Of a stretch of DNA of 13,535 nucleotides, positions 6,222 to 11,303 are shown one piece after another. The first letter of the stretch is position 1. Every line of letters starts with the position of its first letter. Source of the stretch: Clostridiales bacterium (GTDB lineage: Bacteria; Bacillota; Clostridia; Oscillospirales; Oscillospiraceae); contig VSNB01000068.1 of NCBI GenBank assembly GCA_009774055.1, positions 1 through 13,535 on the forward strand, in the 5' to 3' direction. The translations under genes were made by a program, and so were the position numbers. The notes under the pieces were generated by a model. It searched no databases. It had not been told where the DNA came from and saw only the letters and a list, made by a program, of their open reading frames with translations.

Positions 6222-7654
6222 TGCAGATCGAGTATGCGAATCCGGGAACTGTTGGCTTAAATGCGGAAGTGCTTGCGCAAATGCTCTGCGAGTTGGAGGA
6301 AAAAGCGGAGCTGCACAGCATTGTCATTGTGAAAGATGATAAGGTTGTCGTGGACGGGAGCTGGGCTCCCTATGACAGAGAAGTCCCCCAGATGATGCAC
6401 TCCCTGTCCAAAACCGGCACCTCCCTCTGCGTAGGAATTGCAATTAGCGAGGGTAAGCTGTCTCTGGATGATAAATTTGTGGAGTATGTCAAAGAGGATC
6501 TTCCCGAAAATTACGACCGGGCGTTGGACCGGGTAACGGTCTATGATCTCCTCACTATGCAGGCCGGTTCCGCCGCCTGTGCCAATAATGTGTATTTCAC
6601 GGCGCTGAAAGCAGACTGGGAGAGGACCTGGCTCAAAGAAAAGAGAATTGCCGAAGATGTCGGAAAAGCGTTCCATTATGATTCCGGTTGCAGCTATACC
6701 CTCTCAAAAATCGTCAGCAAGGTAATGGGAACGACCTGCATCAATCTGTTACAGGAACGGGTATTTTCCAAGATTGGAATCGGTCATGTAGACTGGCTCT
6801 ACAGCCCGGAGGGCTTCAATACCGGCGGCTGGGGTATGTATCTGACAGCGCGGCAGATTGCGAGGCTGGGACAGCTCTTTCAGCATGAGGGCAACTGGAA
6901 CGGCGAGCAGGTCATCCCCGCAAAATGGGTACAGGAAATGTGCCTTCCCCGCATCGCAAAGCCTGGATGTGAGCATAAGGTCCTGAATGGCTACGGCTAT
7001 CATTTCCACACCGGAGAAAAGCTGTACGCCGCCGAGGGCGCTTTTGAGCAGTTGCTGATCTGTTTCCGAGAGATTCCTATCGTCATAGGGATCACTGCTG
7101 GCACAAATCATGAATTGGTTCCCGACATTTGCCAGAAATACATCTATCGGGCCTTGGAAACACAGGGAGAGGCAGCGGATGAAGGGGTGCTGGCGGAAAA
7201 GGTTCAATCGTTGCAGCTTCCCTTTGCAAGCGGCGATTCTCCCGCAGACGCGGCGGAGGACAAGCTGTTCGGCAGATGGCTCCTGTTGGATCAGAACCCC
7301 CGTGAAATCCGCAGGGTCCGCTTTGACCGCGAAGGTGAGCAGATGATCCGAATCAAATTTGAGCTGGCGGATTCAACGGTAAAAACTGCATGGGCGGGTT
7401 ATCGGCGCTGGCTGGTAAACGACCTGTTTGCGGATTTTACGAAGCGGCTGCACTGCCTGACCTATTCGTTTTCCGAGGGTGTGCTTGCGATTGTGGACTG
7501 CATGATCAACACATCGTATCGTGAAGAGTACACCTTCGATTTTTCCGGCGAGACAGTTGTTTGCGGCTGGAAACCGAATGTCACCTATTTGAACGGCAAC
7601 GATAACAGCAAGCGGGTGTTTAAGGAGAGCACTGTAACTTATCACGAGCGATAA
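6221..7654 (+). CDS. Cytoplasmic serine hydrolase, class C beta-lactamase fold
   Basis: The 477-residue protein has the beta-lactamase-related fold in residues 1 to about 305. The nucleophile motif is S61-L-S-K64 and the second motif is Y153-D-S. A GGWGMYLTARQIARLGQLF segment (202-220) and the GYGYHF and AEGAFEQL segments near 257-278 are typical of the esterase/amidase branch. The canonical KTG triad is not clear. Residues about 345-477 look like an added beta-rich, lipocalin-like domain. There is no signal peptide, unlike true beta-lactamases, so it acts in the cytoplasm. The ATG overlaps the permease stop by one base after a GAGGGAGG site, so the pair is co-translated. Esterase, amidase or peptidase activity on an imported conjugate is the most likely role; the substrate is unknown. 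Confidence 0.82.
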   Translation: MQIEYANPGTVGLNAEVLAQMLCELEEKAELHSIVIVKDDKVVVDGSWAPYDREVPQMMHSLSKTGTSLCVGIAISEGKLSLDDKFVEYVKEDLPENYDRALDRVTVYDLLTMQAGSAACANNVYFTALKADWERTWLKEKRIAEDVGKAFHYDSGCSYTLSKIVSKVMGTTCINLLQERVFSKIGIGHVDWLYSPEGFNTGGWGMYLTARQIARLGQLFQHEGNWNGEQVIPAKWVQEMCLPRIAKPGCEHKVLNGYGYHFHTGEKLYAAEGAFEQLLICFREIPIVIGITAGTNHELVPDICQKYIYRALETQGEAADEGVLAEKVQSLQLPFASGDSPADAAEDKLFGRWLLLDQNPREIRRVRFDREGEQMIRIKFELADSTVKTAWAGYRRWLVNDLFADFTKRLHCLTYSFSEGVLAIVDCMINTSYREEYTFDFSGETVVCGWKPNVTYLNGNDNSKRVFKESTVTYHER

Positions 7655-7658
7655 AATA

Positions 7659-7675
7659 GGCAGTTCAAATCTGCC
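7659..7675 (+). other. tRNA T-arm-like hairpin, possible attachment-site remnant
   Basis: GGCAG (7659-7663), the 7-base loop TTCAAAT (7664-7670) and CTGCC (7671-7675) have exactly the geometry and loop consensus (TTCRANN) of a tRNA T-arm. No matching 5' tRNA half lies upstream and no CCA follows. It is therefore not a tRNA gene, but it could be the 3' scrap of one left at an integration site. A chance hairpin remains possible. Confidence 0.3.
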
Positions 7676-7727
7676 AAGCGATGGCAAAAGAAAAAGGCCG
7701 TTGTAAGACAGGGGGCTATCTACGCCA

Positions 7728-7765
7728 AAGAGGTGGTTTTGAGGAATCAAAGCCGCCTCTTTTTT
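7728..7765 (+). terminator. Intrinsic terminator of the cargo operon
   Basis: AAGAGGTGGTTTTGA (7728-7742) pairs with TCAAAGCCGCCTCTT (7747-7761) through 15 pairs, two of them G-U, around a GGAA loop, and the RNA continues with a U-run to 7765. It lies 73 bases after the serine hydrolase stop and is the natural end of the tartrate-type transcript. Confidence 0.85.
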
Positions 7766-7775
7766 ATGACTAGCG

Positions 7776-7799
7776 GGCGGCACATAGGAGGATGCCGCC
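7776..7799 (+). promoter_or_regulatory. Hairpin with a Shine-Dalgarno in its loop
   Basis: GGCGGCA (7776-7782) pairs perfectly with TGCCGCC (7793-7799). The 10-base loop CATAGGAGGA contains the strong ribosome-binding site AGGAGG. An ATG starts at 7800, 8 bases after that site and immediately after the stem. Folding would limit ribosome access, so this looks like a translational control element for the short ORF that follows. Confidence 0.45.
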
Positions 7800-7841
7800 A
7801 TGCGATTGCAGGTAGATAGGCACTTGTCAAAAAAAGCCTGA
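7800..7841 (+). CDS. Possible 13-residue leader peptide
   Basis: This short ORF, MRLQVDRHLSKKA, starts with ATG 8 bases after a strong AGGAGG and ends at TGA. It lies between two intrinsic terminators and upstream of the sigma-like genes, where an attenuation leader peptide could be. Beyond the TGA the same frame stays open to another stop at 7889-7891, so it may instead be the start of a broken longer small gene. No database support is available to me. Confidence 0.25.
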   Translation: MRLQVDRHLSKKA

Positions 7842-7912
7842 TTCCCGCAGCGGCGAACTCCACCCAGGTTTGCGAAAATCGTCATTTTCTGACGGTTCAT
7901 AATGTTGTTCCC

Positions 7913-7950
7913 AGCGTCCGAATAGTCTTGCACTATTCGGACGCTTTTTT
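7913..7950 (+). terminator. Intrinsic terminator in the leader of the mobilization module
   Basis: AGCGTCCGAATAG (7913-7925) pairs perfectly with CTATTCGGACGCT (7933-7945) around a 7-base loop, followed by T's to 7950. It is a very strong terminator with no gene of its own immediately upstream. It lies 90 bases before the first sigma-like gene, so it either insulates the module from cargo transcription or acts as an attenuator. Confidence 0.85.
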
Positions 7951-7996
7951 GTTTCCAGGTCAGCGCCCCCGGCCTCACTGCCGCTCCCCGCCCCTC

Positions 7997-8025
7997 TCGT
8001 TCAGACCCCGGCAAAATCTGAACGA
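7997..8025 (+). promoter_or_regulatory. Inverted repeat next to the ribosome-binding site of the next gene
   Basis: TCGTTCAG (7997-8004) pairs with CTGAACGA (8018-8025) around a 13-base loop. The right arm runs into the AAAGGA ribosome-binding site (8025-8030) of the sigma-like gene starting at 8040. It could be an RNA hairpin influencing translation or a protein operator. Confidence 0.35.
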
Positions 8026-8039
8026 AAGGAAAATGCAGG

Positions 8040-8447
8040 ATGGGAATTACCATCAAGAAGCATAGGCGCAATCTGTCCTATGAGGATGCTGCCACTCTCA
8101 GCGAGTTTTGGGAAATCGCCGCGCAGTTTGACCGGAGTTTTTACCGCGAGTTGATAGACCGCTGGGACGAGCGAGGCTATGACGAGTACATAGTTGCGGC
8201 CAAGGGCCGTCTGCCCTACTGCGAATCGCCGGAGGAATATGTCTGCCGCATGGAAACCAGAAGGGAAATTCTGGCGGCGCTGGCCCTCTGTACCAAGAAG
8301 CAACGGGAGCGGTTTTTGCTCCATGCATTGTACGATCTTTCCTTTGAGGAAGTCGGAGAAATTTGCGGTTGCTCGAAGCAGGCAGTAGAGTGGAGCATGA
8401 AAGGTGTCAGGAAAAAATTTTTGAAATTTTTCAAAAAAACTACTTGA
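8040..8447 (+). CDS. Sigma-70 region 4-like HTH protein, first of two
   Basis: This 135-residue protein has a C-terminal region (about 81-131) resembling sigma factor region 4: LCTKKQRERFLLHALYDLS, then FEEVGEICGCSKQAVEWSMKGVRKKFLKFF, with the helix-turn-helix in EEVGEICGCSKQAVEWSMK. There is no region 2, so it cannot be a normal complete sigma factor. Short proteins of this kind are frequent on Clostridia ICEs just upstream of the DUF3847-relaxase genes and are often annotated as sigma factors. AAAGGA lies 9 bases before the ATG. It likely regulates transfer or maintenance genes. Its basic tail (KKFLKFFKKTT) fits DNA binding. Confidence 0.75.
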   Translation: MGITIKKHRRNLSYEDAATLSEFWEIAAQFDRSFYRELIDRWDERGYDEYIVAAKGRLPYCESPEEYVCRMETRREILAALALCTKKQRERFLLHALYDLSFEEVGEICGCSKQAVEWSMKGVRKKFLKFFKKTT

Positions 8448-8472
8448 CGATTGGCGGTTCAAAATGGCTATA

Positions 8473-8531
8473 GGTGAGGGGCAATAAGCTCCATCACCGG
8501 GAGGGACAAGCTGGCAGCGGCTTGTCCCTCC
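8473..8531 (+). other. Two tandem hairpins between the sigma-like genes
   Basis: The first hairpin pairs GGTGA (8473-8477) with TCACC (8494-8498), with weaker pairing inside. The second is a perfect 12-bp stem, GGAGGGACAAGC (8500-8511) with GCTTGTCCCTCC (8520-8531), around an 8-base loop. No U-run follows, so it is not an intrinsic terminator. It ends 9 bases before the AAGGAGG of the next gene. Such a stem could protect mRNA or tune translation; a short structured RNA is also possible. Confidence 0.45.
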
Positions 8532-8552
8532 TGTCATTTGAAGGAGGTTGCT

Positions 8553-9014
8553 ATGACAATCATCAATCTGAACCGCTACTACTACCCCCAATACTCCCGG
8601 AACACACTCGTTGAAGTGCCGGACGAGGTGGCGGAAATCCTGGAGCGAGGCCAGCGTGCGGAACATAACCAGGAGAGCAAAAAGACCTATCACAAGGTCT
8701 ATTCTCTTGACCAAAGCCCCGCCCTCGAAAACCATGCCACCCACTTTGCCCTGTCCCCGGAGGAAGTGCTTCTCCGGGATATGGATGCCGCCGCCGATGC
8801 CCTGCTGCTGGCTCGACTGAATGAAGCTATGTCCCGGCTTTCTCCTACCCAGGCGCGGCGGCTCCATGCCCGGTATGTTCTGAACAAGAAGTTCCGGGAA
8901 ATTGCGGCGGACGAGGGAATCAGCGGCAGTTGCGCCGCCACGTCCGTCACCAGCGCAGTCAAAAAACTGCAAAAGTTTTTCATCAAAAATGGCTGGATGC
9001 CGAAGGAGGCTTGA
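8553..9014 (+). CDS. Sigma-70 region 4-like HTH protein, second of two
   Basis: This 153-residue protein has a tyrosine-rich N-terminus (LNRYYYPQY), an acidic middle (LSPEEVLLRDMDAAADALL) and a C-terminal sigma-region-4-like domain (about residues 90-148). That domain includes LSPTQARRLHARYVL, FREIAADEGIS and SVTSAVKKLQKFF. The turn is unusual, with GISGSCAATS where a short turn is expected. A TTG at 8538 is in frame, but the ATG at 8553 follows AAGGAGG by 5 bases and is preferred. DUF3847 follows 8 bases after its stop. Like its neighbour, it lacks region 2. The two may act at different promoters or as a pair (inference). Confidence 0.72.
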   Translation: MTIINLNRYYYPQYSRNTLVEVPDEVAEILERGQRAEHNQESKKTYHKVYSLDQSPALENHATHFALSPEEVLLRDMDAAADALLLARLNEAMSRLSPTQARRLHARYVLNKKFREIAADEGISGSCAATSVTSAVKKLQKFFIKNGWMPKEA

Positions 9015-9021
9015 TACAAAA

Positions 9022-9297
9022 ATGGATAAATCATTGGAGGCGCAGAAGGCCCACGCAGAGAAAGAAATCTCTCAGCTTGAAAACCGGCAGAAGATTTTGC
9101 TGAACCGAATCCGCAAGGAAGAACGGAACGCCAGGACAAGCCGCCTGTGCCGTCACGGGGCAATTCTGGAAGGTGTTTTTCCCGCCGTCCTTGGCGCTGA
9201 CGGCGAGGCAATCAAGGAGTTTTTGATTGCCCTTTCCCGCCTGCCGGGAGCAGGGGAGGCTGCGGAAAAAACGCTGAACGCCGGGGACGAGGGGTAA
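9022..9297 (+). CDS. DUF3847 family protein, relaxase neighbour
   Basis: The 91-residue protein has a charged, coiled-coil-like first half (AHAEKEISQLENRQKILLNRI), then RKEERNARTSRLCRHGAILE, and ends in a hydrophobic-acidic tail. The small basic RTSRLCxHG segment is the hallmark I associate with DUF3847, which is almost always encoded directly before oriT and a MobA/MobL relaxase. The position and size suggest a MobC-like accessory protein of the relaxosome that helps the relaxase at oriT (inference). A GAAGGAGG lies inside the end of the preceding gene, 12 bases before the ATG. Confidence 0.78.
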   Translation: MDKSLEAQKAHAEKEISQLENRQKILLNRIRKEERNARTSRLCRHGAILEGVFPAVLGADGEAIKEFLIALSRLPGAGEAAEKTLNAGDEG

Positions 9298-9299
9298 GT

Positions 9300-9348
9300 C
9301 ACTTCGGAGAAGTGCGCACTTATACACCGTTCCGGTGTCGTGCGCCCT
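9300..9348 (+). other. oriT: oriT with MobQ-type nic site
   Basis: A hairpin ACACCG-TTC-CGGTGT (9324-9338) is followed one base later by GTGCGCCCT (9340-9348), the core of the RSF1010/pIP501-type nic region (TAAGTGCG/CCCT). By analogy the nick falls between 9344 and 9345. Upstream lies a second hairpin, CACTTC-GGA-GAAGTG (9300-9314), overlapping the perfect palindrome AAGTGCGCACTT (9310-9321), which repeats the GTGCGC core. The site lies directly between DUF3847 and a MobQ-type relaxase. Nicking this strand would lead transfer with the relaxase gene side (inference). Confidence 0.78.
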
Positions 9349-9362
9349 GCCGGGGGCTTGTT

Positions 9363-9458
9363 GCGTCCTTCGGACGCGATGGGGAGCTACACTCCCCAAA
9401 CCCCTTGTGCGCCGGGGAAAACAGAACATCCGCTTCGCGTCTATTCCGTTTTCCCCGG
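9363..9458. repeat. Hairpin array downstream of nic
   Basis: Three further dyads follow the nic site: GCGTCC-TTC-GGACGC (9363-9377), GGGGAG-N5-CTCCCC (9381-9397) and an 11-bp perfect arm pair CCGGGGAAAAC (9412-9422) with GTTTTCCCCGG (9448-9458) enclosing a small CGC-TTC-GCG hairpin (9432-9439 area). No gene is needed to explain them. They could be part of a large oriT, a single-strand origin for complementary strand synthesis, or an RNA leader controlling the relaxase. Confidence 0.5.
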
Positions 9459-9484
9459 CCTATATCCTACATCACCAACACGCC

Positions 9485-9505
9485 GAAAGGAGGTCAAACC
9501 GCATA
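9485..9505 (+). promoter_or_regulatory. Ribosome-binding site that points to an ATA start
   Basis: The sequence GAAAGGAGG (9485-9493) is a near-perfect Shine-Dalgarno. Nine bases after it, in the relaxase frame, stands ATA (9503-9505), exactly where related relaxases begin with ATG-GCG-ATT-TTT-CAT. The only in-frame canonical alternatives are GTG at 9335, inside the oriT, and GTG at 9407. Neither has a ribosome-binding site and both would add non-conserved residues. Confidence 0.6.
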
Positions 9506-10939
9506 GCGATTTTTCATTGTCCCATCCAGATCATCAAGCGCAGCATCGGCAAATCTGCCGTAGCTGCTGCCGCCTACCGGAGCGGTGAGCGTCTGACAAA
9601 TGAGTGGGACGGCATGACCCATGACTACACCCACAAGGGCGGTATCGTCCATACGGAGATCATGCTGCCCGCTCACGCCCCGCCGGAGTTTCAAGACCGC
9701 TCCACGCTCTGGAACTCTGTGGAGCAGATCGAGAAATCCAGTGACGCCCAGCTTGCCCGCGAAATCGAAGTTGCCCTTCCTGTAGAGCTGTCACCAGCGG
9801 CACAGTTGGCCCTAGTCCGGGCTTTCGTCAAAGACAATTTTGTTGATGCCGGAATGTGCGCCGATTTTGCCATTCACGACAAGGGGACAGGCAACCCCCA
9901 CGCCCATATCATGCTCACCATTCGCCCGCTGAAACCGGATGGACGGTGGGGACCGAAGTGCCGAAAGGTTTACGATCTTGACAGCCAGGGCAACCGTATC
10001 CCGGACGGCAAAGGCGGCTGGAAGAATCATCGTGAAGATACCACCGATTGGAATAATCGGGGCAACGCCGAGAAGTGGCGGGCGGCGTGGGCCAGCTATG
10101 CGAACCGGGCCTTGGAATCTGCTGGCAGGCCGGAGCGCATCGACCACCGCAGCTACAAGCGGCAGGGTGTTGATAAAATCCCCAGTGTTCACATGGGGCC
10201 TGCCGCCAGCCAGATGGAACGCCGGGGTATCGCTACCGAGAAAGGCAACATCAACCGGGAGATTGCCGCTGATAATAAACTGCTGAAGGAGATCAAGGCC
10301 CGCATCACCCGGCTCTATAACTGGTCAAAAGAGCAGGCCGAAGCCGCCCCTGCCCAGGGCAAGGAGAGCATCATCGCCCAGCTATGGCAGGCCCGGATGG
10401 ATACCGCCGCCCCCTCTACTCGTTCGGGCAAACTCCGAAAGCTCCAGGAGGACGCGAAGCTGTTCAATTTGTTGCAGTCCAACGGCATCACTTCCATAGA
10501 GCAGCTATACGAAAAAGTTGCCGCCATGAACAAGGATTATTATGATTTGCGCGGCAAAATCGTGAGCGCAGAACGCCGCCTCGCCGTCCTGGATGAACGG
10601 CTGGAAATGTGGGCGCAGTACGAAAAGTACAAGCCCATTCGCCAAAAGCTGGATAAGGTGAAACCGAGTAAGCGGGAGAAGTACCAGCAGGAGCATAGAG
10701 CCGAGTTAGCCTCTTTTGACGCTGCCGCTGATTTTCTCAAACGGCTGAAAGAATCCGGCGAGGCGACCACGCCCAAGGCGTGGCGGGCCAAGGCCGCGAA
10801 GCTGACCGCGCAGAAGGATTTCGATTATCAGAAAATGCGGGATATGCGGGATGAAATCAAGGCTGTTGAAAATCTCCGCAAGACCGCTGACCGGCTGGCT
10901 CGTGAGGGACAGCGCCAGCAGAGGGAAACCGAACGATAA
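9503..10939 (+). CDS. mobA: MobA/MobL family (MobQ) relaxase
   Basis: From the ATA codon the protein is 478 residues. It begins (M)AIFHCPIQIIKRSIGKSAV, with Tyr25 in AAAAYRSG, the same number as the catalytic Tyr25 of RSF1010 MobA. The metal-binding histidines are H125 (AIHDKG) and H133/H135 (NPHAHIMLTIRP), and the conserved EIEVALPVEL and IDHRSYKRQG segments are present. Residues beyond about 260 are charged and probably coiled coil, typical of Clostridia members. It should nick oriT just upstream and stay attached to the 5' end during transfer, using a conjugation channel of a helper ICE or of the same element. There is no helicase or primase domain. The start codon is the oddity; the body looks intact. 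Confidence 0.92.
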   Translation: MAIFHCPIQIIKRSIGKSAVAAAAYRSGERLTNEWDGMTHDYTHKGGIVHTEIMLPAHAPPEFQDRSTLWNSVEQIEKSSDAQLAREIEVALPVELSPAAQLALVRAFVKDNFVDAGMCADFAIHDKGTGNPHAHIMLTIRPLKPDGRWGPKCRKVYDLDSQGNRIPDGKGGWKNHREDTTDWNNRGNAEKWRAAWASYANRALESAGRPERIDHRSYKRQGVDKIPSVHMGPAASQMERRGIATEKGNINREIAADNKLLKEIKARITRLYNWSKEQAEAAPAQGKESIIAQLWQARMDTAAPSTRSGKLRKLQEDAKLFNLLQSNGITSIEQLYEKVAAMNKDYYDLRGKIVSAERRLAVLDERLEMWAQYEKYKPIRQKLDKVKPSKREKYQQEHRAELASFDAAADFLKRLKESGEATTPKAWRAKAAKLTAQKDFDYQKMRDMRDEIKAVENLRKTADRLAREGQRQQRETER

Positions 10940-10970
10940 CGTATCAATTTTACGAAAGGATTTTTGAATT

Positions 10971-11291
10971 ATGGATATGAACCCATGGGAACGCCGCCAG
11001 AAGATTTTGGAGGTTTTGTGCCTCCGGCGGCACGATACTTACAGAAATCTGGCGCATGAATTTAACGTCAGCACCGGGACAATTCGCCGTGACATTGTGG
11101 TGCTGACCTGCTCCTATCCGGTTGAAACCGTCAAGGGCAGTCATGGTGGTGTCAAGGTTGCCGAGTGGTTCCACCTCGACCGCCGCTCGCTGAACTCTGC
11201 GGAGATCACTTTTCTCCGCAGGCTGGGGGAATCTCTGGACGGCACTGATCTGGAAATGCTCAACCGGATCATTGCCACGTTTTCGCATTGA
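10971..11291 (+). CDS. DeoR-type HTH domain protein
   Basis: The 106-residue protein has a winged helix-turn-helix of the DeoR kind in residues about 9-64. It comprises RRQKILEVLCLRRHDTYRNL, then AHEFNVSTGTIRRDIVVL and a wing ending in VKGSHGGVKV. The sugar-phosphate-binding domain of full DeoR regulators is absent. Instead there is a short helical tail (SAEITFLRRLGESLDGTDLEML). It lies between the relaxase and the ParB-like gene, with AAAGGA 10 bases before the ATG and 12 bases to the next gene. A regulator of the replication or partition genes is likely (inference). Confidence 0.8.
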   Translation: MDMNPWERRQKILEVLCLRRHDTYRNLAHEFNVSTGTIRRDIVVLTCSYPVETVKGSHGGVKVAEWFHLDRRSLNSAEITFLRRLGESLDGTDLEMLNRIIATFSH

Positions 11292-11303
11292 GGGAGGTTT
11301 ACC

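Larger units (their letters stand above)
7655..8039. other. 385-base gene-free leader region
   Basis: No convincing gene covers this stretch. It contains a T-arm-like hairpin (7659-7675), an intrinsic terminator for the cargo operon (7728-7765), a hairpin-loop Shine-Dalgarno with a 13-codon ORF (7776-7841), a small CGTCA/TGACG hairpin (7880-7894), a second intrinsic terminator (7913-7950) and an inverted repeat near the next start codon (7997-8025). I see no good promoter for the mobilization genes. The density of signals suggests a regulated leader or an element boundary. Confidence 0.6.

Noticed and set aside
111..7695. Similarity of GATG-AAA-AGAAAAA-like segments at about 111-127 and 7680-7696 as a possible att pair
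   Set aside because: The match is short, gapped and A-rich. It is no better than expected for low-complexity sequence.
7373..8071. 232-codon minus-strand frame across the leader region
   Set aside because: It crosses two terminators and the end of the hydrolase gene. Its GRFELPI-like stretch is the antisense reading of the T-arm-like hairpin, a known source of false proteins.
8001..8972. 323-codon minus-strand frame opposite the sigma-like genes
   Set aside because: Shadow of two plus-strand genes with good ribosome-binding sites; no domain recognised.
9335..9502. N-terminal extension of the relaxase from GTG 9335
   Set aside because: It would read through the oriT and hairpin array, has no ribosome-binding site, and its residues do not resemble any relaxase N-terminus.
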